NCBI RefSeq assembly: GCF_039534915.1
Contig: NZ_BAAAWE010000001.1
Location: forward strand, 2,542,001 to 2,606,000
DNA from: Streptomyces roseofulvus
GTDB lineage: Bacteria; Actinomycetota; Actinomycetes; Streptomycetales; Streptomycetaceae
Reading direction: 5' to 3'
Length of the DNA stretch: 64,000 bases
The position numbers and the translations under genes were made by a program. Shown piece by piece: positions 42,135 through 54,225 of this stretch. Below the pieces are notes generated by a model. It was not told the DNA's origin, did not search any database, and saw nothing but the letters and a program-made list of their open reading frames with translations. Numbering within the stretch: position 1 is the stretch's first letter; each line of letters begins with the position of its first letter.

Positions 42135-42796
42135 CCCTCCGGACGAAGGCTTCCGGCGCGCTGGCGTGCGGCGCCGCCGGGCTGCTGCTCGCCCTCGGCG
42201 CGGCGGCCCCCGCCCAGGCGGCGGGGTACCGCTACTGGTCGTACTGGGAGGCCGACGGCGGGAAGTGGAGCTACGCCAACCAGGGCCCGGCGACCGCCCG
42301 GCCCGCCGACGGCGACGCCGTCGGCTTCCGCTTCGCGCTGAGCGAGGACTCCGCCGACGCGACCAGGCCGACCGCCGCACCCGACTTCGCCACGGTCTGC
42401 GGCGGGGTGGAGCGGAGCGCCGGGACGAAGCGGATCGCGGTCGTCGTCGACTTCGGCACCCCGCAGGACGCGCCCGCCGGCGAGACCCCGCCGCAGGACG
42501 CGCCGACGACCGGCTGCGCCCGCGTCGCCGAGAACGCCACCGCCGCGGACGCCCTCGCGGCCGTCGCGAAGCCGCTCCGCTACGACAGCTCCGCGATGCT
42601 CTGCGGCATCGCGGGCTATCCGCGGCACGGCTGCGGCGAGGCGGTCGCCGACTCCTCGTCCGCCACCGGGGCCACCGCCGCCCCGAAGGCCGCCGAACCC
42701 TCCGACGGCGGCCCGTCGGCCGGCCTCCTCGTCGGCGGCGGGGCCGTCCTCGCCCTCGGCGCCGCGGCCGTCTGGAAGTCCCGCCGCCGCGCATGA
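42131..42796 (+). CDS. Secreted membrane-anchored beta-domain protein (DUF4430-like)
   Basis: 221 residues; GTG overlaps the preceding TGA. Signal peptide (to about residue 31, AAPAQAAG), then a short domain beginning YRYWSYWEADGGKWSYANQG and ...PADGDAVGFRF, a pattern like the DUF4430/transcobalamin C-terminal beta domain. Two cysteine pairs follow (VCGG, TGCAR, MLCG, HGCG). C-terminal membrane helix (about 197-215) and KSRRRA tail. With the preceding barrel protein it would supply both halves of a transcobalamin-like clamp, here on two polypeptides anchored side by side. Function inferred from operon and fold pattern. Confidence 0.75.
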   Translation: MTLRTKASGALACGAAGLLLALGAAAPAQAAGYRYWSYWEADGGKWSYANQGPATARPADGDAVGFRFALSEDSADATRPTAAPDFATVCGGVERSAGTKRIAVVVDFGTPQDAPAGETPPQDAPTTGCARVAENATAADALAAVAKPLRYDSSAMLCGIAGYPRHGCGEAVADSSSATGATAAPKAAEPSDGGPSAGLLVGGGAVLALGAAAVWKSRRRA

Positions 42797-43935
42797 GCCA
42801 GGCCCCGTCCGTCACCCCCGGCCTGCCGGGGCGCCTCCTCGCGCCCGTGGCGGACCGGGGCAACGCGCTGCACCCGGGCGCCTGGTGGCTGTGGGCCCTC
42901 GGGCTCGCCGTCGCCGCCTCCCGGACCACCAACCCGCTGCTGCTCGGGCTGATCGTCGGCGTCGCCGGCTACGTGGTCGCCGCGCGCCGTACCGACGCGC
43001 CCTGGGCCCGGTCGTACGGGGCCTTCGTCAAGCTCGGCCTGTTCGTCGTCGCCCTGCGGATCGCCTTCTCGGTGGTGCTGGGCTCCCCGATCCCCGGCGC
43101 CCACGAGCTGTTCGTCCTGCCCGAGCTGCCGCTGCCGGAATGGGCGCAGGGCATCAGGATCGGCGGCCGCGTCACCGCCGAGCAGGTGGTCTTCGCCCTG
43201 TACGACGGGCTGAAGCTGGCCGCGCTGCTGATCTGCGTCGGCGCGGCCAACGCGCTCGCCAACCCGGCGCGGCTGCTGAAGTCGCTGCCGGGGGCGCTGT
43301 ACGAGGCCGGCGTCGCGGTCGTCGTGGCGATGACCTTCGCGCCGAACCTGGTCGCCGACGTCGTCCGGCTCCGCACCGCCCGGCGGCTGCGCGGCCGGCC
43401 CACCGGCGGGGTGCGGGCGGTCCTCCAGATCGGACTGCCCGTCCTGGAGGGCGCCCTGGAACGGTCGGTGGCCGTCGCCGCGTCGATGGACGCGCGCGGG
43501 TACGGGCGCACCGCCCAGGTCCCGCCGGCCGTCCGCCGCACCACGAACGTCCTCACCCTCGGCGGGCTGCTCGGCGTCTGCGCCGGCTCGTACGGGCTGC
43601 TCGCCGCCCAGGGCGCCGGATACGGGCTGCCGCTGCTCGCCGCAGGGCTCCTCGCGGCCGTCGCGGGCCTGCGGCTCGGCGGCCGGCGGAGCGTCCGCAC
43701 CCGCTACCGGCCGGACCGCTTCGGCCCCCGCTCCTGGCTGGTCGCCGCGTCCGGCGTCGCCGTGGCCGTCCTCATGATCCGGGCCACCGCGTACGCGCCC
43801 GAGGCCCTGCACCCGGGGGTCGTACCGCTCACCGCGCCGGAGCTGCCGCTGTGGCCGGCCCTGTCGGTCCTGCCCGGCCTGCTGCCGGCCGTCATCGCCC
43901 CCGTACCGCCCGCTGCCGAAGGGTCGTCCGCGTGA
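42793..43935 (+). CDS. ECF transporter transmembrane component EcfT (CbiQ-like)
   Basis: 380 residues, overlapping the previous gene (ATGA). A CbiQ/EcfT protein: hydrophobic N-terminus with GNALHPGAWWLW, six or more membrane helices, and the two cytoplasmic coupling motifs (MTFAPNLVADVVRLRTARRLRG and ...AASMDARGYGR) that grip the ATPases. Longer than the usual 230-270 residues because of extra C-terminal helices. Couples the ATPase to the substrate-binding S component. Confidence 0.9.
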   Translation: MSQAPSVTPGLPGRLLAPVADRGNALHPGAWWLWALGLAVAASRTTNPLLLGLIVGVAGYVVAARRTDAPWARSYGAFVKLGLFVVALRIAFSVVLGSPIPGAHELFVLPELPLPEWAQGIRIGGRVTAEQVVFALYDGLKLAALLICVGAANALANPARLLKSLPGALYEAGVAVVVAMTFAPNLVADVVRLRTARRLRGRPTGGVRAVLQIGLPVLEGALERSVAVAASMDARGYGRTAQVPPAVRRTTNVLTLGGLLGVCAGSYGLLAAQGAGYGLPLLAAGLLAAVAGLRLGGRRSVRTRYRPDRFGPRSWLVAASGVAVAVLMIRATAYAPEALHPGVVPLTAPELPLWPALSVLPGLLPAVIAPVPPAAEGSSA

Positions 43936-45692
43936 TCCGCTTCGAGCACGTCTCCGTGACGTACGAGGACGCCGCCGCCCCCACCCTCCGGGACGTCGAC
44001 CTCACCGTCCCCGAGGGCGAGCTGGTCCTCCTCGTCGGCCCGTCCGGCGTCGGCAAGTCCACCCTGCTCGGCGCGGTCTCCGGGCTCGTCCCCCACTTCA
44101 CCGGCGGGACGCTGCGGGGCCGGGTCACCGTGGACGGCCGGGACACCCGGACCCACCACCCGCGCGAGCTGGCCGACCTCGTCGGCACGGTCGGGCAGGA
44201 CCCGCTCGCCCACTTCGTCACCGACACCGTCGAGGACGAGCTCGCCTACGGCATGGAGTCCCTGGGCCTCGCCCCGGCCGTGATGCGGCGGCGCGTCGAG
44301 GAGACCCTGGACCTGCTGGGCCTCGCCGACCTGCGCGACCGGCCCCTCGCGACCCTCTCCGGCGGCCAGCAGCAGCGGGTGGCGATCGGCTCCGTCCTGA
44401 CCACCCACCCCAAGGTCCTCGTCCTCGACGAACCGACCTCCGCGCTCGACCCGTCGGCGGCGGAGGACGTCCTGGCGGTGCTCCAGCGGCTCGTCCACGA
44501 CCTCGGCACGACCGTCCTCCTGGCGGAGCACCGCCTGGAGCGGGTCGTCCAGTACGCCGACCGCGTCCTGCTGCTGCCGGAAGCGGTCCTCGGCCCGCCC
44601 GCCGAGATCATGGCCGTCTCCCCGGTGCACCCCCCGGTGGTCGGCCTGGGCCGGGTGGCGGGCTGGGACCCGCTGCCCCTGACCGTGCGGGACGCGCGGA
44701 GGCGGTCGGGCGGGCTGAAGGCGCGGCTGGAAGGCGCCCCTTCCCCCGGCCGGGGCTCCGCCCCGGACCCCGGACGGGCTGCATCTCCAGCCCCGCCGGC
44801 TTGTGAGGCGCGGGAGTACGGGGGCGGAGCCCCCGGTCACGGGAAGGGGCGGGGTGAGGGAAGGCCCCTGCTCCCGTGGCGCCGCACCCGCACCGCCACC
44901 CCCGCCACCGGCCCCGCCCCCGCACCCGACCCCACCGCCCCCCTCCTCCACATCCACCGCCTCGCCGTCCGCCGCGGCCGCGTCGAGGCGCTCCGGCGCG
45001 TGGACCTGCGGGTCGTCCGGGGCGAGACCGTCGCGCTCATGGGACGCAACGGCGCCGGGAAGTCCACCCTGCTCTCCACCCTCGTGGGCATGATCGCGCC
45101 GACGACCGGCTCGGTGCGGGTCGCGGGGCTGACCCCGCACACCACCGCCCCCCGCACCCTCATCCGCCAGGTCGGCCTGGTCCCGCAGGAGCCGCGGGAC
45201 CTCCTGTACGCGGAGACCGTCGCCGACGAGTGCGCCGCCGCCGACGCGGACGCGGGCGCGCCGCCCGGGACCTGCCGGGCGCTGGTGACGGAGCTCGTAC
45301 CGGGCGTGACGGACACGACGCACCCCCGCGACCTGTCCGAGGGGCAGCGGCTGGCGCTCGCGCTGGCCGTCGTGCTGACGGCCGCGCCGCCACTGGTCCT
45401 CCTGGACGAGCCGACCCGCGGTCTGGACTACGCGGCGAAGGCCCGGCTGGTCGCCCGGCTGCGGGCCCTCGCCGCCGCCGGGCACGCGATCGTGCTGGCC
45501 ACGCACGACGTGGAGCTCGCGGCGGAGCTGGCGGACCGGGTGGTGATCGTCGCGGGCGGCGAGCTGGTCGCGGACGGGCCGACGGCCGAGGTCGTCGTCT
45601 CCTCCCCGGCCTTCGCCCCGCAGGTCGCGAAGATCCTGGCGCCGGAGCCGTGGCTCACGGTCGAGCAGGTGGAGGAGGCCCTGCGCCCATGA
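43932..45692 (+). CDS. ECF transporter double ATPase (EcfA-EcfA' fusion)
   Basis: 586 residues with two ABC ATPase domains in one chain. Domain 1 (about 1-250): Walker A GPSGVGKST (36-44), signature LSGGQQQR, Walker B VLVLDEPTSALD. Domain 2 (about 335-586): Walker A GRNGAGKST, signature LSEGQRLAL, Walker B LVLLDEPTRGLD. The linker (about residues 265-335) is Gly/Pro/Arg-rich and is encoded in part by a Streptomyces-type palindromic repeat (44735-44851). Overlaps the EcfT gene (GTGA) and the S-component gene (ATGA). Powers import of the substrate, taken to be cobalamin. Confidence 0.92.
   Translation: MIRFEHVSVTYEDAAAPTLRDVDLTVPEGELVLLVGPSGVGKSTLLGAVSGLVPHFTGGTLRGRVTVDGRDTRTHHPRELADLVGTVGQDPLAHFVTDTVEDELAYGMESLGLAPAVMRRRVEETLDLLGLADLRDRPLATLSGGQQQRVAIGSVLTTHPKVLVLDEPTSALDPSAAEDVLAVLQRLVHDLGTTVLLAEHRLERVVQYADRVLLLPEAVLGPPAEIMAVSPVHPPVVGLGRVAGWDPLPLTVRDARRRSGGLKARLEGAPSPGRGSAPDPGRAASPAPPACEAREYGGGAPGHGKGRGEGRPLLPWRRTRTATPATGPAPAPDPTAPLLHIHRLAVRRGRVEALRRVDLRVVRGETVALMGRNGAGKSTLLSTLVGMIAPTTGSVRVAGLTPHTTAPRTLIRQVGLVPQEPRDLLYAETVADECAAADADAGAPPGTCRALVTELVPGVTDTTHPRDLSEGQRLALALAVVLTAAPPLVLLDEPTRGLDYAAKARLVARLRALAAAGHAIVLATHDVELAAELADRVVIVAGGELVADGPTAEVVVSSPAFAPQVAKILAPEPWLTVEQVEEALRP
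44735..44851 (+). repeat. Palindromic intergenic repeat captured inside a gene
   Basis: Left arm CGCCCCTTCCC...GGGGCTCCGCCCC (44735-44764) and right arm GGGGGCGGAGCCCCC...GGGAAGGGGCG (44820-44851) are inverted copies around an inner CGGGCTG/CAGCCCCG hairpin. This GGGGCTCCGCCCC/GGGCGGAGCCCC block structure is characteristic of a repeat common between genes in streptomycetes. Here it is translated as the linker between two ATPase domains, without breaking the frame. Confidence 0.75.
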
Positions 45693-46549
45693 ACAGGCGA
45701 AGCCACCCCATCCGGCTCGGGCCCCGCTCGGTCGCCGCCCTCGTCCTCGTCTCCCTCGTCGGGCTGGCGGGCATCGGCTGGCCCCTCTTCGCGGACGCCG
45801 GCGCCGCCGTCACCGACCACGCCGCCGACGCGCCCTGGCTCTTCGCGCTGATCCTCCCCCTCCTCATCGCCGTCGTGGTGGCGACGATCGCGGACTGCGG
45901 GATGGACGCGAAGGCGGTGGCGATGCTGGGGGTGCTGGCCGCCGTGGGCGCGGCGCTGCGCCCGCTGGGCGCGGGCACGGCCGGCCTGGAGCCGATGTTC
46001 TTCCTGATGGTGCTGAGCGGCCGGGTCCTCGGGCCGGGCTTCGGCTTCGTGCTGGGGGCGGTGACGATGTTCGCGTCGGCGCTGCTCACGGGCGGCGTGG
46101 GGCCGTGGATGCCGACGCAGATGCTGGCGATGGGCTGGTTCGCGATGGGTGCGGGGCTGCTGCCGGCGGGGGTGCGGGGGCGGCGGGAGCTGCTGATGCT
46201 CTCGGCGTACGGCTTCCTGGCGGCGTTCGCGTACGGCACGGTCACCAACCTGTACGGCTGGGTGACGATCGGGCTCGCGCCGGGGCTGTCCTTCGTGCCG
46301 GGGGCCCCGGCGGGCGAGAACCTGGTGCGGTTCGCGGCGTACGTGCTGGCCACCTCGCTCGGCTGGGACCTGGGCCGGGCCGCGCTCACGGTGGTCCTGA
46401 CGCTCACGGTCGGCGGGCCGCTGCTGCGGGCGCTGCGGAGGGCCACGCGGCGGGCGAACTTCGAGGCCCAGGTCACATTCGAGGGGCCCGCGGAGGGGCC
46501 TGCGGGTGAGGCGCCTCATAGGACCCACGTCACGTACGACCGGAAATAG
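45689..46549 (+). CDS. ECF transporter S component, putative cobalamin-specific
   Basis: 286 residues, six or seven membrane helices (from RSVAALVLVSLVGLAGIGW through LGWDLGRAALTVVLTL). Pattern of the CbrT/ECF S-component branch: a long loop before helix 2, GRVLGPGFGFVLGAVTMFASALLTGGVGPW in the middle (quoted only as its GPGFGF and GGVGPW parts), and YGTVTNLYGW. It binds the vitamin in the membrane. Last gene of the B12 operon; ATGA overlap with the ATPase gene, tandem TAGTAG stops, then a hairpin at 46573. Confidence 0.87.
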   Translation: MNRRSHPIRLGPRSVAALVLVSLVGLAGIGWPLFADAGAAVTDHAADAPWLFALILPLLIAVVVATIADCGMDAKAVAMLGVLAAVGAALRPLGAGTAGLEPMFFLMVLSGRVLGPGFGFVLGAVTMFASALLTGGVGPWMPTQMLAMGWFAMGAGLLPAGVRGRRELLMLSAYGFLAAFAYGTVTNLYGWVTIGLAPGLSFVPGAPAGENLVRFAAYVLATSLGWDLGRAALTVVLTLTVGGPLLRALRRATRRANFEAQVTFEGPAEGPAGEAPHRTHVTYDRK

Positions 46550-46572
46550 TAGAACCGGACGAGTCGCGCAAA

Positions 46573-46590
46573 ACGCCCATCGTTGGGCGT
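46573..46590 (+). terminator. Short hairpin after the B12 operon
   Basis: ACGCCCA-TCGT-TGGGCGT, a perfect 7-base stem with a 4-base loop, 23 bases after the S-component stop. A candidate end of the operon transcript; no T-tract. Confidence 0.5.
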
Positions 46591-46853
46591 GACCTGCGAA
46601 AACGCCCACCGGTCGACCGGCCCGCGCACCCCGCCGAGTCCGAACCTCCCTCGTACAGGGGACCGTTGCGCCGCCCTCGGGGATTTGTTTCTGTAGTGGA
46701 CGTCGCCAGGCAGCAGGTGCTCAGCGAAGCACCGCGGCAGGCCGGTTCCCCCAGTTCCCGGAATCCCCGGGCCCTGGTTCCGGCATGCCGAAAACGGTCG
46801 GAAACGGCCGTGACGCCCGGCGCGGACCCAGTCCCCGACGTTAGGTAGATGTT
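46591..46853. other. Intergenic region before the transglycosylase gene
   Basis: With the hairpin, the gene-free stretch is 46550-46853 (304 bases). It contains short A-rich runs (GCGAAAACGCCC, ATTTGTTTCTGTAG) and the transglycosylase promoter. I looked for a c-di-AMP (ydaO-type) riboswitch, common before such genes in Streptomyces, and could not recognise its conserved blocks. No other feature seen. Confidence 0.4.
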
Positions 46854-47255
46854 TTGTTCCGCTCCATCGCCACTCGTGCCGCCGCCCGCAAGAAGACCTT
46901 CGCCGCCACCGCCGCCGTCCTGGTCGGCGCCTCCGGTGCGGTGCTCGGCACGACGGGCACGGCCTCGGCCGCCAGCCCGCAGGAGCTCGCCCGCGACATC
47001 GTCCCCGCTTCGCAGTTCGCCGCCTTCAGCAAGATCGTCTCGCACGAGTCCGGCTGGAACTTCAAGGCCACCAACTCCTCCTCCGGCGCCTACGGCCTGG
47101 TCCAGGCCCTGCCCGGCTCGAAGATGGCCTCGGCCGGCGCCGACTGGAAGACCAACCCGGCCACCCAGATCAAGTGGGGCCTGAACTACATGAACGAGCG
47201 CTACGGCTCCCCGAACGCCGCCTGGGCGTTCTGGCAGGCCAACGGCTGGTACTAA
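46854..47255 (+). CDS. Secreted lytic transglycosylase-like protein
   Basis: 133 residues. Signal peptide (about 1-40, ending TASAA), then a minimal SLT-type lysozyme-like domain: catalytic Glu65 in VSHESGWN, NSSSGAYGLVQALPGSKM, and a C-terminal WGLNYMNERYGSPNAAWAFWQANGWY whose parts (NYMNERYGS, AWAFW) are typical. Cleaves peptidoglycan glycan strands; similar small enzymes occur among Streptomyces resuscitation/muralytic factors. TTG is the only plausible start; the nearby ATG at 46849 is out of frame. Ends at a GC-rich terminator. Confidence 0.85.
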   Translation: MFRSIATRAAARKKTFAATAAVLVGASGAVLGTTGTASAASPQELARDIVPASQFAAFSKIVSHESGWNFKATNSSSGAYGLVQALPGSKMASAGADWKTNPATQIKWGLNYMNERYGSPNAAWAFWQANGWY

Positions 47256-47287
47256 GAGTCACCACGCCGCCCAGCGCCCCACCGCAA

Positions 47288-47318
47288 GGCCCCGCCCTCC
47301 ACTCGGAGGGGCGGGGCC
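47288..47318. terminator. GC-rich hairpin terminator
   Basis: GGCCCCGCCCTCC (47288) pairs with GGAGGGGCGGGGCC (47305-47318) with one bulged base, 33 bases after the transglycosylase stop and facing the convergent lipoprotein gene. Confidence 0.75.
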
Positions 47319-47364
47319 TGCGGCATGTCCGGGGCGCCGGGCGTTTCAAGGGGCCCCCGCCACC

Positions 47365-47799
47365 TCACGGCCGCTCGGTGCTCGCCGGGCTCGCGCCGCC
47401 CTTCGTCCCCGCCCCGGGCGCGTGCCCCAGCACAACGACCCAGGTGCCGTCCTCCCGGGCCATCGACACGTACGTACGGAAGGGGCTGCCGTCCCGGTCC
47501 GTACCGATGATCCGCGTGCTCGCCACGTCGTCGCCGAACTCGTGCGACACCTCGACGTCCGCGACCGCGATCCCCTTCCCCCCGTCCGCGGCGACCGCCG
47601 CCCGCGCGTCCGCCTCGACCCCCTCGTACCCGGGCGGCGCCAGCTCCGCGAGCGCGGCCGCGTCCCGGTCGTTCAGGGCCCGGACGTACGCCTCGGCGGT
47701 CTGCCGTTCCGTACGCCCCTCGGGATCCGGCCCCTGGGTGCACCCCGCCAGCAGCACACAGCCCACGACGGCCAGTGCCGCCGCGCCCCGTCTGGTCAT
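47365..47799 (-). CDS. Small lipoprotein, putative
   Basis: 144 residues. Signal peptide (AALAVVGCVLLAGC) with lipobox LAGC at about residue 20. The mature domain has an alpha-beta pattern (QTAEAYVRALNDRDAAALAEL, then VEVSHEFGDDVASTRIIG, VSMAREDGTWVVVLG) resembling small NTF2/DUF4878-like lipoproteins. Function unknown. Flanked by two hairpin terminators, so transcribed alone. Confidence 0.72.
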   Translation of the reverse strand: MTRRGAAALAVVGCVLLAGCTQGPDPEGRTERQTAEAYVRALNDRDAAALAELAPPGYEGVEADARAAVAADGGKGIAVADVEVSHEFGDDVASTRIIGTDRDGSPFRTYVSMAREDGTWVVVLGHAPGAGTKGGASPASTERP

Positions 47800-47864
47800 G
47801 CGCCCCCCTCGTGACCGGTCCTCCCGAGGGACGCGCCGGCCCCCCTCCCGGGTTCCAGCGCAGG

Positions 47865-47910
47865 GCGCGGGGCCCCGCCCCTCCCACTCCGGAGGGACGC
47901 GGCCCCGCGC
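47865..47910. terminator. GC-rich hairpin terminator of the thiolase gene
   Basis: GCGCGGGGCC (47865) pairs with GGCCCCGCGC (47901-47910), with an inner CCTCC/GGAGG stem. It lies 22 bases after the FadA5-like stop, on the minus strand. Confidence 0.7.
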
Positions 47911-47932
47911 TTTCCGGGCACCCCTGCCAGGT

Positions 47933-51931
<3,999 letters not shown>

Positions 51932-51935
<4 letters not shown>

Positions 51936-52660
51936 CGAACCCTCAGTGGACCGACGTCGACGCCTACGTCACCGACCTGCTCGTCCCCGCCGACGAGGCG
52001 CTCACCGCCGCCCTCGCCGCCTCCCGGGCCGCGGGCCTCCCCGACATCGCCGTCTCCCCCAACCAGGGCAAGCTCCTCCACCTCCTCGCCCGGATCCAGG
52101 GGGCCCGGCGCATCCTGGAGATCGGCACCCTCGGCGGGTACAGCACCATCTGGCTGGCCCGCGCCCTGCCCGACGACGGCCGCCTGATCACCCTGGAGTA
52201 CGAGCCCCGGCACGCCGAGGTGGCCCGCGGCAACCTCGCCCGGGCCGGCCTCGCCGACCGCGTCGAGGTCCGCACCGGCCCGGCCCTGGACACCCTCCCG
52301 CTGCTCGCGAAGGAGGGCGCCGGCCCCTTCGACCTGGTCTTCGTCGACGCCGACAAGGCCAACAACCGGCATTACGCCGAGTGGGCCCTGAAGCTCTCGC
52401 GCCCGGGCACGCTGATCGTCGTCGACAACGTGGTCCGCGACGGCAGGGTCGCCACGGAACACCCCGACGACCCGGCGATCACCGGCACGCGCGCGATGTT
52501 CGACCTCGTCGCGAACGAACCCCGCCTGGACGCGACCGCCCTCCAGACCGTCGGCACCAAGGGCTACGACGGACTGCTCCTGGCCCGCGTCGTCGATGCC
52601 GACGTCGACGTCGACTGGACCGCCGCCGTCAGGGGGAGACCCCGGACCGCCAGCCGGTGA
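51932..52660 (+). CDS. O-methyltransferase (catechol/caffeoyl-CoA type)
   Basis: 242 residues of the MTase_3 family. Motif I ILEIGTLGGYSTIWLA, YEPRHAEVARGNLARAGL, then LVFVDADKANNRHY and TLIVVDNVVRDG, with metal-binding Asp/Asn positions of the cation-dependent O-methyltransferases. Methylates a hydroxyl, typically of a catechol; acceptor unknown. Overlaps the DUF2330 gene at the start and the convergent serpin gene at the end (52629-52660). Confidence 0.9.
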
Positions 52661-53834
52661 AGAGCGGCAGCTCGCCGGAGGCGTCGAGGACGACGATCCC
52701 GAAGGGCCGGTCGAAGGCGATCCGCTCCACCGCCTCGGGGCGGGGCGAGGCGGCGCCCCGGGGCATCGCCAGCTGGGTGACGGCGGCCGCCTCGACCCCC
52801 TCCTCGGCGACCTCGACCAGCGCCGACTGCCCGACCCTGGAGAGGTACAGGCCGTCCGCGGAGAGCCCCGAGAAGTCGGCGCCGGGGCCCAGCGCCCGGC
52901 TGACGCCGAGCGCCGCCAGGTGTCCCGTCACGTCGGCCCCCGTCGTACGGAGCGTGAACCGCGGCAGGGACAGGTCGGCCGCCCCTGCCCCGAGCGCCCG
53001 GCGCTCCCCGGGCCCCGCCCAGCCGGCGGCCAGCACCCCGGCGGGCCCGGCGGCTCCGGGGCCATGGGCGGCTCCGGGACCTCCGGAACCTCCAGGGCCT
53101 CCGGGCACTTCGGGGCCGAGGACGAACCGCACCCGGAGCCCCTCCCGGCAGGGCAGCTCGACGACGGTGACCCCGTCCACGTACCAGACCCACCGGGCCG
53201 GGATCCGGCTCCGCATGGTCGGTACGGGCCGGGTCGCACCGCGCGCGTCGGTGAACGGCTCGTCGCGGGTCAGACGGCCCGGGAAGGCGGACAGCCAGGA
53301 GGCCTTCAGGGCGAGCGCGTTGAGCAGGACCAGGTCCTCGGAGCCGTCGAGGTCGAGCGGCAGCCGCGTGATCCGCCCGCCGGTGGCCTCCCGCACCCAG
53401 GCGTCGAACACGGGCCGCGCGTCCACGGGCACCTCCCCGAGCGAGACGTCGTCCGTGGCCCCGAAGGCCTCGTCCGGCAGCTCGTACCAGTCCGCCCGGG
53501 GGAACACCTCGAACCGCACGTCCGGCAGCCTGCTGCGGAAGACGTCCCCCACCCGCACCCTGCTCCACACCCCGGTCGCCACCGCGAGCCCGTCCCCGCC
53601 CGCGAGCCGCCGCCCGAGCGAGGTCACGGCCTCCGCCGCCGCCTTCCCCCCGACCCCGAGCAGCCCCCGCAGCTCCTCCCCGGTCCGCCCCCGCGCCCCG
53701 GAGGCCACGGCCCCGAGCGCCAGCCACAGCCCGACGGGCGACACGACGAAGTCCCCGCCCCCGAGCCGGGGCAACCACCGGGCGGCCAGCTCCCGCACCG
53801 CCTCCGCTTCGGGGACTCCGGAGTCGTGGGTCAT
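52629..53834 (-). CDS. Serpin-family protease inhibitor
   Basis: 401 residues, serpin fold. The reactive-centre hinge reads EEGVEAAAVT at about 344-353, the small-residue pattern required for strand insertion, so an inhibitory serpin is predicted; the loop continues QLAMPRGAASPRPEA, with the scissile bond probably near 358-364 (P1 not certain), followed by FDRPFGIVV. A Gly/Pro/Ala-rich insertion of about 35 residues (near 255-290) is unusual. No signal peptide is obvious, so it may act inside the cell. Convergent overlap with the O-methyltransferase gene; divergent from the ABM-domain gene (12 bases between start codons). Confidence 0.88.
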   Translation of the reverse strand: MTHDSGVPEAEAVRELAARWLPRLGGGDFVVSPVGLWLALGAVASGARGRTGEELRGLLGVGGKAAAEAVTSLGRRLAGGDGLAVATGVWSRVRVGDVFRSRLPDVRFEVFPRADWYELPDEAFGATDDVSLGEVPVDARPVFDAWVREATGGRITRLPLDLDGSEDLVLLNALALKASWLSAFPGRLTRDEPFTDARGATRPVPTMRSRIPARWVWYVDGVTVVELPCREGLRVRFVLGPEVPGGPGGSGGPGAAHGPGAAGPAGVLAAGWAGPGERRALGAGAADLSLPRFTLRTTGADVTGHLAALGVSRALGPGADFSGLSADGLYLSRVGQSALVEVAEEGVEAAAVTQLAMPRGAASPRPEAVERIAFDRPFGIVVLDASGELPLFTGWRSGVSP

Positions 53835-53846
53835 ATCCTGCCTCCC

Positions 53847-54173
53847 ATGAGCATCGTGAAGATCAACGTCCTGACCGTGCCGGCCGAGCAGCGGGAGGTG
53901 CTGGAGCAGCGGTTCGCCTCGCGGGCCGGCTCCGTGGAGGGCTCCGACGGGTTCGAGTGGTTCGAGCTGCTGCGGCCGCTGGAGGGCACCGACCAGTACC
54001 TGGTGTACACCCGGTGGCGCAGCGAGGAGGACTTCCAGAAGTGGATGAGCGGTTCCATGAAGGCCGCCCACCAGGGCACCGCGGCCGGTGAGGGCGGCGA
54101 GCGGCCGAAGCCCGCGGCGTCCGGTTCCACGCTGTGGTCGTTCGAGGTCGTGCAGCAGGCGGCGCCGAAGTAG
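53847..54173 (+). CDS. Antibiotic biosynthesis monooxygenase (ABM) domain protein
   Basis: 108 residues forming a ferredoxin-like alpha-beta dimeric barrel. Pattern VKINVLTVPAEQREVLEQRFASRAG, then GFEWFELLRPLEGTDQYLVYTRWRSEEDFQKWM (seen as its FEWFELLRP and YTRWRSEEDFQ parts) typical of ABM/heme-degrading (IsdG/MhuD-like) family members. Could be a quinone or heme-degrading oxygenase; no further evidence. Divergent from the serpin. Confidence 0.82.
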   Translation: MSIVKINVLTVPAEQREVLEQRFASRAGSVEGSDGFEWFELLRPLEGTDQYLVYTRWRSEEDFQKWMSGSMKAAHQGTAAGEGGERPKPAASGSTLWSFEVVQQAAPK

Positions 54174-54225
54174 GCCGCCGGGCCGACGGAAATCCGGCGG
54201 CGCACCCGGGTGTGCGGGCCGCACA

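Noticed and set aside
46849..46851. ATG as start of the transglycosylase gene
   Set aside because: It is out of frame with the signal peptide and lysozyme-like domain; TTG at 46854 is in frame.
46550..46853. Possible c-di-AMP (ydaO-type) riboswitch before the transglycosylase gene
   Set aside because: The conserved sequence blocks could not be found; only a short hairpin after the B12 operon is present.
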